Counted from the stretch's first letter, positions 8,395-18,011 are shown. The stretch is DNA of 64,000 nt from Helicobacter muridarum (GCF_000765805.2 NZ_JRPD02000002.1:124001-188000), one strand, 5' to 3'. Notes: generated from the letters alone by a model not told the origin. Numbers and translations are program-made.

Positions 8395-9564
8395 ATGAAG
8401 GTTTTTCATCTCTCGCATATTGATTTAGACGGTTATGGTTGCCAACTTGTTTCAAGGGAGTTTTTTAAAGATATTACGTTTTATAATGCGAATTATGGCA
8501 GGGAAGTTGGTTCTCGCTTGAATGCAATACTAGATTCTATTTCTAGTTACAAGAGGAATTCTAATCCTACTACTATGTTGTTTGGTAAACCAGTACAAGT
8601 GTCGGTTGATACAAATGAAAATCCAGATTCCAAACAAAAATTTATTATTCTTATTACTGATTTGAATCTAACAACAAGCGAGTCAAAATTTCTCAATGAG
8701 CAAGTAGCTAGCCTAAAATTAGCTAATTTGGATATTGAAATCATATTATTAGATCACCATGCAACAGGCGAAGAGAGTGCCGAGCTTTATAATTGGTATT
8801 ATTTGGATGTAAATCGTTGTGCGACAAAAATCACATATGAATATCTTTTGAATAGATTTGGTTTAGAATCTAAAACACAAGAGTGGCTAAAACCTACAGT
8901 AGAAATGATTAATTCTGTTGATATTTGGCTAGAAGATGGCTTTGGATTCGAATTTGGTAAGGTAGCTATGAGTATGATAGCAACTAGCAACGAGATTAAT
9001 CGTTTTATGTTTGATATTGAACATAGGAAGTATAAGCTTGATTTATTACAACAAACCTCGCGTTTTCTTAAAACATATGATTCTAAATATGGTGGCTTAA
9101 TTGATGGTAGGGCATTTGATGAAGTTGGCTTTGATAATGAGCTGTTCTTTCTAAAAAAAGCTGCTTTAGGTGGAAACAAGGACACAGAAACAATGGATAA
9201 TATTGTCTCTCGTGCTTTAGTTAAGCTTTTGGAAGAACGAAAGGAAAAATGTAAAGTTTTTTATGAAGATAAAATTGGATTTTTGAGCTACTGCATGGGT
9301 GGAATTTCTGTTGTAGCAAATCTATTTTTACAAAATAATGCTGAATTTGATTTTTATATTGATGTAGGCAATAGGGGCAATGTTAGCTTGCGTTCCAATG
9401 GCAAATGTGATGTCAGCCTTCTTAGCCAATCTTGCTTTAATGGTGGTGGACATAAAAATGCAAGTGGTGGTCGCATGGATGGCTTTAAGGAAAGTTTTGT
9501 ATATGATGATATAAAATCGCAGGTTCAAGAATTTCTTGAAATGCGAGATGAGTGGAATTTATAA
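8395..9564 (+). CDS. DHH-family phosphoesterase
   Basis: A 389-residue protein of the DHH/DHHA1 phosphoesterase superfamily, whose members cleave small phosphodiesters such as nanoRNA, pAp or cyclic dinucleotides with two Mn ions. Visible are the N-terminal HIDLDGYG (metal Asp residues), an ITDLN Asp motif, the name-giving LLDHHATG, and the C-terminal substrate motif GGGHKNASGG. I chose ATG 8395: the in-frame GTG at 8389 overlaps the AAAGAAG ribosome site. TATAAT lies at 8355-8360. Substrate is not decided by sequence; it lacks extra CBS, GGDEF or membrane domains. Confidence 0.85.
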   Translation: MKVFHLSHIDLDGYGCQLVSREFFKDITFYNANYGREVGSRLNAILDSISSYKRNSNPTTMLFGKPVQVSVDTNENPDSKQKFIILITDLNLTTSESKFLNEQVASLKLANLDIEIILLDHHATGEESAELYNWYYLDVNRCATKITYEYLLNRFGLESKTQEWLKPTVEMINSVDIWLEDGFGFEFGKVAMSMIATSNEINRFMFDIEHRKYKLDLLQQTSRFLKTYDSKYGGLIDGRAFDEVGFDNELFFLKKAALGGNKDTETMDNIVSRALVKLLEERKEKCKVFYEDKIGFLSYCMGGISVVANLFLQNNAEFDFYIDVGNRGNVSLRSNGKCDVSLLSQSCFNGGGHKNASGGRMDGFKESFVYDDIKSQVQEFLEMRDEWNL

Positions 9565-9647
9565 TAATTGTTTTTGGTTATGAGATAAAATCGCTATTTT
9601 AGATTCTATTAGTTAGCGTAGCTACACTCAATAATCTAAGGAATGTC

Positions 9648-10958
9648 ATGAGGTTGGGTAAGGCATTAGATATTTTGTATGGCTCATTGATTAATGAACC
9701 CTACATTAGTTGTTTTTATGGAATGACATCTAGTATAAATAGCACAAAACTAGAATCTATGAATGGAATGCTTTTTTTTGCAATTAATAAACAAGATATT
9801 CCAGAGGCAGTTAGTCGAGGTGCATATGGAATAGTCTTTGAGGGTGATATTGATATAATTGACAATGAAATAGCTTGGATTAACGTAGATGATATTAATT
9901 TAAGCATAAAGAGACTAGTGCGTTACTTCATTGGAGAATTAGAGCTAAGATTAATACTTGTAAGCAGATTAGAACTTTCTTTTATAAAATATATTGCTCC
10001 ACAGCTGCCAATTTGTAATGCTACCTCCTTACCAGATTCCATTCATTTTTTCTACATGCAATATAAGCTGCATGGTGAAACATCAGGTTATGCACGGTCT
10101 TCACCCAATAGAGTTGTTTTTGCTAGTCTTGATGCTTTATCAAAAATGGACATACAAAAGTCCTACTCCTATCAATATCAAAAGATCTTTAACGATTCAA
10201 TAAGGAACGTTTCTGTATGCAATAGTGCGGATTCTAGGCTTGGATTGCTGTCTTTTAGCTTGCTTGAATCTCGCATTTCATATCATGGAATCTCCTACAC
10301 ATTTGGTGCGCCATTTATATTTATGCCATATCTTGAGAGTGCTATTGCTGCACTTAGCGAAGCTTATAAATATTGCAATATGACAACTAAAGTGGCTTTG
10401 CCTACGCGAGCTTTGCTATTTAGCCAATATGATTGTAGTTATTTTAATGATAATTTATTGTGGAATCTAAAATCTTTGCAACATATAGAATCATTTGAAG
10501 TTTTAATTAACAAGTCTTTCCCTACCAATCAATATAAATCAAAAACTATTATCTTTTGCAAAGATCCAAATCTATTTACCTTTGCTAATTTAGATATAAA
10601 AGATTTTCATTTTAGTAGGGAATCCCAAGAGATAATTCAAGAAATTTTACCCAATATTCAGAGATATTATATTGATAGTATGCTTACGCAATACTTTGCT
10701 TTGCAAGCTAGACATTTACAACTTCTTTCACTTTTTCCTAATAATATATCAAGTAAAAATGTAACAAAAAGCACAGATAATCATATGAAATTAACATTTG
10801 CACATAATAAGCATTTGTGTCAAATTCTATGTAAAGCCCCATTTGATATGGCTGTTGTTTATGGTATCTCAAGGGCTGATTTTATCAAAGTAGAATCTCT
10901 TAACAGGTTTGATAACAAAAGAAAAGCACAACATTATTTGTTTGATATGGGACAATAG
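9648..10958 (+). CDS. uncharacterised protein with Mur-ligase N-domain-like start
   Basis: A protein of 436 residues. Its first 70 residues (FYGMTSSINSTKLESM, then MLFFAINKQDIPEA and RGAYGIVFEGD) mimic the N-terminal UDP-sugar-binding fold of MurE/MurF. That fold has a Ser-rich loop, GxLFxAI and a GAxxVV strand. The ATP-binding GTxGKT motif that would follow is absent, so it is not a working Mur ligase. The middle and C-terminal parts are unlike anything I recognise. An AAGGAATGTC site precedes the ATG. It ends 2 bases before cmoB, a pairing I recall from other Helicobacter, which suggests a shared transcript but not a shared function. Confidence 0.7.
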   Translation: MRLGKALDILYGSLINEPYISCFYGMTSSINSTKLESMNGMLFFAINKQDIPEAVSRGAYGIVFEGDIDIIDNEIAWINVDDINLSIKRLVRYFIGELELRLILVSRLELSFIKYIAPQLPICNATSLPDSIHFFYMQYKLHGETSGYARSSPNRVVFASLDALSKMDIQKSYSYQYQKIFNDSIRNVSVCNSADSRLGLLSFSLLESRISYHGISYTFGAPFIFMPYLESAIAALSEAYKYCNMTTKVALPTRALLFSQYDCSYFNDNLLWNLKSLQHIESFEVLINKSFPTNQYKSKTIIFCKDPNLFTFANLDIKDFHFSRESQEIIQEILPNIQRYYIDSMLTQYFALQARHLQLLSLFPNNISSKNVTKSTDNHMKLTFAHNKHLCQILCKAPFDMAVVYGISRADFIKVESLNRFDNKRKAQHYLFDMGQ

Positions 10959-10960
10959 AT

Positions 10961-12049
10961 ATGCAAAATTTGATCATGTCAGATTCGCTTTATGGGAATC
11001 TAACTAGAGATTTCCTTCCACAAGAAATATCTATTCTGGAATCTCCTAGTAATGCAGATATTTTACTTAAAATAGAAAAATTAAAATTTGATGTAAAATC
11101 TTGTTTTAGCATTGTAGATTCTAAACTTAGCGCGTATTTATGGGGATTGGAATCTGAAGTTTCGCTAGATGCAATAAAAAAAACTTTAGGCTTGGCACAA
11201 ATGCCTCAAACAAAATTTGATAATAGTTTACAAAATGGAGTGCATGTTGTTTTTGATTTATCCAAAAATGATGTAGACTTGCAGTCATTACATGATATTG
11301 TGTTGTTGTTAAAGCCTTGGCGCAAGGGGCCATTTTATTTACATGCCAATCATTTAGATATGAGAAATTCTATCTTTATAGATTCTGAGTGGCAAAGCCA
11401 TATCAAAATGAAAGCTGTATTAAATGTATTAGAGATATTAAATTATCAAATATCAGGCAAGGATATCTTAGATGTTGGTTGTAATAACGGATATTATATG
11501 TTTGATTTGGTATTGCGAGGAGCAAAGAGCGTTTTAGGTATAGATCCTGTTGGGATATTTTTTTTGCAATTTTACCTTATTCTTAAGCTCACTAAACTAG
11601 ATAATGTCTCCTATCGTCTATTGGGCGTGCAAGATATATACAAACTTAATAAAAAGTTTGATTGTATTTTTTGTATGGGTGTTTTATACCATAGGGCTGA
11701 ACCATTTCAGGCATTAAAAAGCCTTAAAAAAGCTTTAAAAAAAGGCGGATTATTAATCATAGAGACACTTATTATCGAGGAAGATTCTCCAATCGCCTTG
11801 TTTCCGTATCCAACCTATGCCAAAATGAATAATGTATTTTATATCTTTAGCCCAAGTGCATTACGTAATCTTTCTCTAAGGGCTGGTTTTAGTGATTGCG
11901 AACTAATAAGCTTATCTTATACAGATAACAATGAGCAAAGAAGCACAGGATTTATAAACAAACAAAGTTTAGGCGATTTTTTAGGGTCTAAGCACACAGA
12001 GGAGGGTTATCCTCCAGTTTGTAGGGGAATTTTTGCCCTGCACTTATAA
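10961..12049 (+). CDS. cmoB: tRNA U34 carboxymethyltransferase
   Basis: Transfers a carboxymethyl group from carboxy-SAM to 5-hydroxyuridine at the tRNA wobble position, making cmo5U. The 362 residues contain LKPWRKGPF (the substrate loop), the SAM-type motif I DVGCNNGYYMFD, GIDPVG, and the MGVLYHRAEPF segment, all characteristic of CmoB. A second in-frame ATG at 10976 is an alternative start. A CmoA partner is not in this window. Translation is probably coupled to the preceding gene, whose stop is 2 bases away. Confidence 0.93.
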   Translation: MQNLIMSDSLYGNLTRDFLPQEISILESPSNADILLKIEKLKFDVKSCFSIVDSKLSAYLWGLESEVSLDAIKKTLGLAQMPQTKFDNSLQNGVHVVFDLSKNDVDLQSLHDIVLLLKPWRKGPFYLHANHLDMRNSIFIDSEWQSHIKMKAVLNVLEILNYQISGKDILDVGCNNGYYMFDLVLRGAKSVLGIDPVGIFFLQFYLILKLTKLDNVSYRLLGVQDIYKLNKKFDCIFCMGVLYHRAEPFQALKSLKKALKKGGLLIIETLIIEEDSPIALFPYPTYAKMNNVFYIFSPSALRNLSLRAGFSDCELISLSYTDNNEQRSTGFINKQSLGDFLGSKHTEEGYPPVCRGIFALHL

Positions 12050-12436
12050 TGATAGTCCACTCTAGACATCACAATTTAATTTTGGTGTATTTTATATTTT
12101 TCCAATTCCTTATTAATTTTAATCGTTTTATTGGATATTTATAATGTATATTGGTTGTTTCTATGTTTTAAGAAAGTGAGGATATTGATTTTTGCAATGG
12201 ACTAGGCTATATTTGGTGTGTTTGGAAACACAATTTATTATGCTTACTTTGCGTGTATGAATATGGTTAAGTCTAGATTCTATATCTAGCCTATTGTCCT
12301 TTTAATACATAATTTTTAGACACCCAATAATCAATATGCTCATAATATGATAAATTTATCTATTCAATAACTTTAATAGAACTTAGATTAATATCTATCA
12401 ATACTATATGTCATGAATCTTTTATTTTAGATTTTA
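12050..12436. other. intergenic stretch between convergent cmoB and htpG; no gene seen
   Basis: This is 387 AT-rich bases with no credible reading frame. Two small hairpins are visible: TGTGTTT/AAACACA at 12217-12232 with a 2-base loop, and CTAGAT/ATCTAG at 12273-12289. Neither is followed by a clear T-run, so I do not call a terminator. The genes on either side converge here. Confidence 0.6.
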
Positions 12437-14278
12437 TTATGCTAGATTCTTAAGCAATAATTCATTCACATTATCAATAAATATTTTGGAATCTTTAAGG
12501 CTTTGTCCCTCTAGAACCTTTGCCCCATTAAAAAGCACTAAGCAATATTTATCACGTAAATCTTTTTCTAGTTTATTGATTTTTTGTATTAGCTCATGCT
12601 TGATATTTATTTCAATGTTTTTCTTTGGTTCTGGCATTTCCTGCCCCATTTGTCGCATGATTTGTTCCATATAGCTCATTTGAGAATTTTCATCTGTTAA
12701 TGCTATAGGGGAGGATATATTGTTAATTAGTCTTACCTCATTTACATCTTTTAGTGTTTTGAAAGATTCTATTAACTCAGCGAATTCTTTTTGTTCTTCT
12801 TCGCTTATATCAATTTGAATCTTTTCACTTGCGTTTTTATTGGTTACATCAAGCCATTTTATTCCTTCATACTCCTCAATTTGCGGAATCACAAAATTAT
12901 CTACTTCATCAGCAAATAGTAATATGTCATAATCTTTGAACTTTTCAAGCACAGGATTATTTTTTATGGAATCTAAATCTTTACCTATTGCATAAAAGAT
13001 ATTATCTTGCCCTTCTTTCATATTATCCTTATATTCTTTAAGGCTAATATTTTCTCCTTTGTTATATGAATATGCCCTCATTAGATTTAGTATCTTTTGT
13101 TTGTTTTCGCCATAGTTATAAAGCCCTTCTTTAAGAACCTTGCCATATTTTGCATAAAAATCTTTATATACTACTTCATCTTTGCTAATTGATTCTATCA
13201 TGCTAAGTATTTTCTTTATGGAAGCATTTTTGATTTGCTCTAAGATCTTATTTTCTTGTAGAATCTCACGACTCACATTAAGCGGCAAATCATCGCTATC
13301 AATGATTCCATAGATAAATCTAAGATATGATGGCAATAACTCTTTATCATCATCAGTAATAAAAACTCGCTTTACATAGAGTTTTACATTTGATTTATAA
13401 TCCATGCGTTGCATGTCAATGGGTGGTGTAGTTGGTATATAAAATAAACTTTTGTATTGTAAGTTGCCTTCAGCAAGCGTATGAACATATTTGATGGGTT
13501 TTTCTCTATCATAGGAAATAGTCTTATAAAACTCCTCATAATCCTCTGCCTTTAATTCGCTTTTGTTTAGTGTCCATAATGCTTTTGCGTTATTGATTTG
13601 TTCTACTTTGTGCTCTTTCGTTGGCTCTTTGCCTTCTTCTTGTGTTTTTTCTTCTGTATAGTGTAAGAAAATTGGGAATTGAATATGATTTGAATATCTT
13701 TTGATGATATTTTCTACACTCCAGCGGCTAGTGAATTCCTTTTGATCATCTTTAAGATAAAGTGATATTTCTGTTCCACAATCTTCCTTAGTAGATTCTA
13801 GAACTTCATATTCACCGCTACCATCGCTTATCCATGTCCAAGCTTTAGAATCTAGTGCTTTTTTGGTATTTACTACTACTTTTTGCGCTACCATAAAGCA
13901 AGAGTAAAAGCCAACTCCAAATTGTCCAATGAGATTGGAATCTTTTTTCTTATCTCCACTAAGAGATTCTAAAAAACTCTTTGTGCCACTTTTAGCTATA
14001 GTTCCCAAGTTGTTGTTTAGGTCTTCTTCATTCATTCCTATGCCGTTATCAGCAATGCGCAATATATTCTTTTCAGTGTCAAAGCTAATATCTATTCTTG
14101 GCTTGAATTCCATTGTTTTATAGTTATCATCGCTTATAGTTAGATGATTAAGTTTGTCTAATGCATCGCTAGCGTTTGAGATAAGTTCTCTTAGGAATAT
14201 CTCTTTGTTGGAGTATAGTGAATGTATCATCAAGTCTAATAGTTGTTTAATTTCAGTTTGAAATACTTTTTTTGCCAT
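12437..14278 (-). CDS. htpG: molecular chaperone HtpG (Hsp90 family)
   Basis: ATP-dependent cytoplasmic Hsp90 chaperone. The 613 residues start with the typical TEIKQLLDLMIHSLYSNKE. The GHKL ATPase motifs follow in order: ELISNASDALDKL (N box), DNGIGM (G1) and GQFGVGFYS (G2). A charged linker (EEKTQEEGKEPTKEH) and the middle and dimerisation domains end without the eukaryotic MEEVD, as expected in bacteria. The ribosome site is AAGGAGC. Divergent from fabD; a 23-base AT dyad lies in the shared upstream region. Confidence 0.97.
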   Translation of the reverse strand: MAKKVFQTEIKQLLDLMIHSLYSNKEIFLRELISNASDALDKLNHLTISDDNYKTMEFKPRIDISFDTEKNILRIADNGIGMNEEDLNNNLGTIAKSGTKSFLESLSGDKKKDSNLIGQFGVGFYSCFMVAQKVVVNTKKALDSKAWTWISDGSGEYEVLESTKEDCGTEISLYLKDDQKEFTSRWSVENIIKRYSNHIQFPIFLHYTEEKTQEEGKEPTKEHKVEQINNAKALWTLNKSELKAEDYEEFYKTISYDREKPIKYVHTLAEGNLQYKSLFYIPTTPPIDMQRMDYKSNVKLYVKRVFITDDDKELLPSYLRFIYGIIDSDDLPLNVSREILQENKILEQIKNASIKKILSMIESISKDEVVYKDFYAKYGKVLKEGLYNYGENKQKILNLMRAYSYNKGENISLKEYKDNMKEGQDNIFYAIGKDLDSIKNNPVLEKFKDYDILLFADEVDNFVIPQIEEYEGIKWLDVTNKNASEKIQIDISEEEQKEFAELIESFKTLKDVNEVRLINNISSPIALTDENSQMSYMEQIMRQMGQEMPEPKKNIEINIKHELIQKINKLEKDLRDKYCLVLFNGAKVLEGQSLKDSKIFIDNVNELLLKNLA

Positions 14279-14348
14279 TATTGCTCCTTAATCTTTTGCA
14301 TAAATTTAGCAATTGTATCATAATTTTGATAAATAAAGATAAATCTAA

Positions 14349-14371
14349 ATATTTATATTAAATAAATATTA
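14349..14371. promoter_or_regulatory. AT-only dyad between htpG and fabD
   Basis: AATATTTAT and its exact reverse complement ATAAATATT are separated by 5 bases. It lies 70 bases upstream of htpG in the divergent htpG/fabD region. It does not match CIRCE or the HspR HAIR box, so no regulator can be named. All-AT dyads also arise by chance here. Confidence 0.3.
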
Positions 14372-14463
14372 GTGCAATGGAATCAATTTTATTTATATCA
14401 TTTATATAAATAAATCATAACATTGCTTAATGATTCTTAGCGGAAATTTCAAGAGTTTTTAGT

Positions 14464-14469
14464 TATAAT
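14464..14469 (+). promoter_or_regulatory. -10-like element before fabD
   Basis: A TATAAT in the context AGTTATAATCC lies 46 bases upstream of the fabD ATG, in the divergent region with htpG. It is the best promoter candidate for fabD-minC-lpxC. No -35 is seen. Confidence 0.45.
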
Positions 14470-14515
14470 CCGATATTTTTAAGCAGAATACTCAATTTGT
14501 GGGGGATAATTTCTT

Positions 14516-15517
14516 ATGTTAGATTCTAAAAATCAAGTTGCTTTTATTTATCCTGGTCAAGGTTCTCAAGGGCTTGGTATGGGGAAGAGTTTTAGAGATA
14601 ATTTTATTATAGCGAGAGAATTAATCCAAAGGGCTAGCGACTGTTTGCATATTGATATGGTTAACCTGTTAGACAATGATGAAGACAAACTCAACCAAAC
14701 TCAATATACACAACCAGCAATATTTCTAGTGAGTGCTATGGCACATGAGATTCTAAAGCAAGAATATGGAATTATCCCTCATATTTGCTTTGGGCACTCA
14801 TTGGGCGAAGTAAGTGCATATTGTTTAAATGGATCAACAAATTTTGATGATGCAATAACGCTTACTTATAAGAGAGGAGAACTTATGTTTGCTGCTTGCA
14901 ATGGCTTATTAAAGACAAATTCTATAAATTCTGAAGCTAGCCTTGCAAAAGATGTTAGTGAAGATAGTAAAACAGAAGAAGTAGGAATGTTGGTTTGTTT
15001 GGGGCTTAAGTCTAAAGATATAGAATCTCTTTGTCAAAACTTACAGCAAAGAGGATTGCGCGTTTGGACTGCCAATTATAATTTAGAGACACAAACTGTA
15101 TTAGCTGGCATAAAAGATGATTTACAAGTTGCTGCTGAGGAGTGCAAGCAAGCAGGTGCAAAGCGCGCTATGTTATTGAAGATGAATGTAGCTAGTCACT
15201 GTCCATTATTGCAAGATGCCGTTATTCCATTTAAAGAGCTGCTTGATGTGAGCTTGCAAAATTCTGAAGTACATGTCATTTCTAATTCTAATTTAGATCT
15301 ATATTCTACCAAACAGCAGGCACTATATTTTCTTACAGAGCAATTAGTTAAACCTGTTTTATATTATAAATCTGTGTTAAAAGCAAAGGATATGGGCATT
15401 ACACAATTTATTGAGCTTGGACATGGAAATGTGCTTGCTGGATTAAATAATAAAATTGCCGATATTCCTACATTAAGCATTAATGGGGTGGAATCCTTGC
15501 GCTCATTTAATAACTAA
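14516..15517 (+). CDS. fabD: malonyl-CoA:ACP transacylase
   Basis: Loads malonyl groups onto acyl carrier protein for fatty-acid synthesis. The 333 residues contain the oxyanion motif YPGQGSQGLGMG (12-23), the nucleophile in GHSLGE (Ser95), and the His of the dyad in VASHCPLL. Residues about 132-155 (KTNSINSEASLAKDV and following) form a polar insertion between RGELMFAACNG and GMLVCLGL. Other FabD proteins are shorter there, which accounts for the extra length. It heads a fabD-minC-lpxC run on the same strand. Confidence 0.96.
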   Translation: MLDSKNQVAFIYPGQGSQGLGMGKSFRDNFIIARELIQRASDCLHIDMVNLLDNDEDKLNQTQYTQPAIFLVSAMAHEILKQEYGIIPHICFGHSLGEVSAYCLNGSTNFDDAITLTYKRGELMFAACNGLLKTNSINSEASLAKDVSEDSKTEEVGMLVCLGLKSKDIESLCQNLQQRGLRVWTANYNLETQTVLAGIKDDLQVAAEECKQAGAKRAMLLKMNVASHCPLLQDAVIPFKELLDVSLQNSEVHVISNSNLDLYSTKQQALYFLTEQLVKPVLYYKSVLKAKDMGITQFIELGHGNVLAGLNNKIADIPTLSINGVESLRSFNN

Positions 15518-15530
15518 TTAATGAGGATTT

Positions 15531-16328
15531 ATGGTTAAGACAAGACAGAGGAGAATGACTGTTTTTGAGTTTCAAGATGGAACTACGCAAGAGATTGTGC
15601 GCTATATTAAGCACAATAAAGATCTCTTGAAAACCCATTGTCTAGCTTTCCACGTGGCACTTAGTAAGGAAGTGGAATCTCTGTTACAAGAATTGCAAAT
15701 TAATTATTTTGTCATTAGAAATACAAATCATTTTAAGAATCCATCTGATTCAAAGAAGCCAGAAGCACTATTAGATTCGATTATATCAGGGACTAAGTCT
15801 TATAGCAATGAATCTAACTTATCGCACCAAACATCAAATGAAGCTCTGTGCTTTAATTCTAATTTAGAATCTAGAACAGATTCTATCAATAGCAATGCTA
15901 TGAGTTTTGTTTGCACAGATGGCAGAAGTGTAGAATCTGCAGACATGGAAGTAAGAAGTTTAGATTCCAAAGCAAAATATAAAACTCCTAATAATTTAAG
16001 TCTTCTTCCATACAGGATTTTTAAACGTCCTATTCGTAGTGGAGAAGATCTCGTGTTGCATTCTCATAATATTTTTCTAAAAGGAATAAATTCTGGAGCT
16101 TCCATTAAAAGCTATGGTAATTTGGAAATATATGGAAAATGCGAGGGAAATTTAGAATGTTTAGGAGAATACATCATTATTAGGCAATTTACTATGGGCA
16201 GGATTAGTCTTGGTGGTGTAAATTTGGAAAGAAAAATGCTTGATGATTTAAAAGAGAGCAATGAAATAAGAATGATTTTCATAGAAAATGCTACAATACA
16301 AGTTATAGCACTTGCAGAATACACTTAA
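15531..16328 (+). CDS. minC: septum site-determining protein MinC
   Basis: Inhibits FtsZ polymerisation away from midcell with MinD. The 265 residues comprise an N-terminal domain (about 1-65) and a C-terminal beta-helix domain (about 160-265). The latter contains [20 protein letters not shown] and the [11 protein letters not shown] ladder typical of MinC. The two are joined by an unusually long Ser/Asn-rich linker, about residues 66-155. The linker DNA is loaded with GATTC/GAATC words. A GAGG site precedes the ATG. The lpxC start lies 19 bases after the stop. Confidence 0.9.
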   Translation: MVKTRQRRMTVFEFQDGTTQEIVRYIKHNKDLLKTHCLAFHVALSKEVESLLQELQINYFVIRNTNHFKNPSDSKKPEALLDSIISGTKSYSNESNLSHQTSNEALCFNSNLESRTDSINSNAMSFVCTDGRSVESADMEVRSLDSKAKYKTPNNLSLLPYRIFKRPIRSGEDLVLHSHNIFLKGINSGASIKSYGNLEIYGKCEGNLECLGEYIIIRQFTMGRISLGGVNLERKMLDDLKESNEIRMIFIENATIQVIALAEYT

Positions 16329-16347
16329 AGATAGCAAAGGATTAGAA

Positions 16348-17238
16348 ATGAATCAGAGAACTATTGCAAGAAGAGTTGAGCTTGTTGGTATTGGACTTCA
16401 TAAGGGTGTGCCAGTAAATATGATTTTAGAGCCTTTGCCCAGTAATAGCGGAATTGTTTTTTATCGTAGTGATGTTGGCATTAGTATTCCGCTTTGTGTG
16501 GAAAATGTCATTGACACCACAATGGCAACAGTAATAGGCAAGAATGGTGTCAAGGTTTCTACGATTGAGCATTTGCTTTCTAGTGTTTATGCGTATGGGA
16601 TTGATAATTTGCGCATTGTTTTGGATAATGAAGAAGTGCCAATTATGGATGGTTCTAGTATTGGATTTTGCATGTTACTTGAAGAGGCTGGAATCAAGGA
16701 GTTAGATGAGCCAAAAAGAGTAATTGAAATTATCGAGAATGTTTCTATTCAAGATGGTGATAAGTTTGTTAGATTGGAACCAAGTGATAACCTTATATTT
16801 GATTTCGCCATCGACTTTTCGCATCAATCAATTAAAAAGCAGCACTATAGATTTACTTTTACTACTCAAGGCTACAAAGAAGAGATCGCTAGTGCTAGGA
16901 CATTTGGTTTTTTGCATGAAGTGAATCAGTTAAGATCTATGGGATTGGGGCTTGGTGGGAGTCTTGATAATTGTATTGTGCTGGATAAAAACAAGATTTT
17001 AAATAAAGGTGGTCTTCGCTATAAGGAAGAATTTGTTAGACACAAGATTTTAGATGCTTTAGGAGATATGTGTTTGCTTGGTATGCACTTCATTGGAGGA
17101 TATTTTTCTTTTGCTGGTAGCCATAAGTTAAACCATTTATTGACAAAGAAGCTATTAGAATCTCCAAACGCATATAGGTATGTAGACTTTAGTAAGGCTA
17201 GTAGTAAAGCACCAAGTTATGCCAAGTATGTAATGTAG
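16348..17238 (+). CDS. lpxC: UDP-3-O-acyl-N-acetylglucosamine deacetylase
   Basis: Zinc enzyme for the committed step of lipid A synthesis. I chose ATG 16348, giving 296 residues beginning [20 protein letters not shown], because homologues start there; the frame upstream is open only because it overlaps minC. Zinc ligands are visible in STIEHLLSS and HKILDALGD, and the catalytic acid region is GSSIGF. The C-terminal half contains SARTFGFL and GSHKLNHLL. Length matches the Helicobacter family. It is adjacent to minC, as in H. pylori. Confidence 0.96.
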   Translation: MNQRTIARRVELVGIGLHKGVPVNMILEPLPSNSGIVFYRSDVGISIPLCVENVIDTTMATVIGKNGVKVSTIEHLLSSVYAYGIDNLRIVLDNEEVPIMDGSSIGFCMLLEEAGIKELDEPKRVIEIIENVSIQDGDKFVRLEPSDNLIFDFAIDFSHQSIKKQHYRFTFTTQGYKEEIASARTFGFLHEVNQLRSMGLGLGGSLDNCIVLDKNKILNKGGLRYKEEFVRHKILDALGDMCLLGMHFIGGYFSFAGSHKLNHLLTKKLLESPNAYRYVDFSKASSKAPSYAKYVM

Positions 17239-17431
17239 ATTTTTTTTATGTAGCATATGGACTGTGCTTAGGTTAGAAATTAGCTTTTGTTTTTTTAAAT
17301 CTTATATTAAGCCTGTAGATTTGAATGATATTAACTTTCTTGTGTTTTGCATTATCAATTAAATTGTTGGTATCAGAAATAGTTTTTTAGAATCTATCAT
17401 TTAAGATAAAATATATTTTAATTATCTCTAC

Positions 17432-17460
17432 TTGACTTTATAAACTTTTTTATATATAAT
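17432..17460 (+). promoter_or_regulatory. sigma-70-like promoter with both boxes, before tRNA-Thr/tuf
   Basis: TTGACT at 17432-17437 and TATAAT at 17455-17460 are separated by 17 bases, the textbook spacing. The distance to tRNA-Thr is 36 bases. A visible -35 is uncommon in Campylobacterota, so this probably marks a very strong promoter for the tRNA-tuf-secE transcript. Confidence 0.7.
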
Positions 17461-17496
17461 TCTGACTTCGATTTTTAGTTAGTTTTAATATTTGCT

Positions 17497-17572
17497 GCTG
17501 GTTTAGCTCAGTTGGTAGAGCAGCTGCCTTGTAAGCAGCAGGCCGGGGGTTCGAGTCCCTTAACCAGCTCCA
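17497..17572 (+). tRNA. tRNA-Thr (TGT)
   Basis: The acceptor GCTGGTT pairs with AACCAGC. Anticodon loop CTTGTAA reads TGT, the T-loop is TTCGAGT, and CCA is encoded. It is first of four tRNAs before tuf, the same Thr-Tyr-Gly-Thr-tuf order known from Escherichia coli tufB. Confidence 0.97.
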
Positions 17573-17658
17573 TTTTTTGTTTTTTCACTCAGATTTAAAT
17601 CATTATTAATGATTTTTTTGAGATTAAGTTCAGTGTTTGACCAGCCTTTAGAGTATTT

Positions 17659-17743
<85 letters not shown>

Positions 17744-17766
17744 CTTATAATGGCAATTTGGAGCAA

Positions 17767-17843
17767 GCGGGAATAGCTCAGTTGGCTAGAGCATCAGCCT
17801 TCCAAGCTGAGGGTCGCGGGTTCGAGCCCCGTTTCCCGCTCCA
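17767..17843 (+). tRNA. tRNA-Gly (TCC)
   Basis: Acceptor GCGGGAA pairs with TTCCCGC. Anticodon loop CTTCCAA reads TCC, the T-loop is TTCGAGC, and CCA is encoded. Confidence 0.97.
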
Positions 17844-17936
17844 TGTTTTTTTTGAAGTGAAGCAACTGGGAGCTGAATAAGTTTGAATTCTTCATGATTT
17901 ATTCACCGTTATATATTGACAATTCCAGTTATTTGT

Positions 17937-18011
17937 GCCCATATAGCTCAGTGGCAGAGCACTTCCTTGGTAAGGAAGAGGTCGGCGGTTCAATCCCGCT
18001 TGTGGGCTCCA
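17937..18011 (+). tRNA. tRNA-Thr (GGT)
   Basis: Acceptor GCCCATA pairs with TGTGGGC, with one wobble pair. The anticodon stem CTTCC/GGAAG encloses TTGGTAA, reading GGT. The T-loop is TTCAATC and CCA is encoded. Confidence 0.96.

Noticed and set aside
9648-9860. A murE or murF gene.
   Set aside because: Only the N-domain pattern is present; the ATP-binding motif and the Mur C-terminal domain are absent.
14279-14515. CIRCE or HspR operator upstream of htpG.
   Set aside because: No TTAGCACTC or CTTGAGT-type arms are present; only an AT dyad was found.
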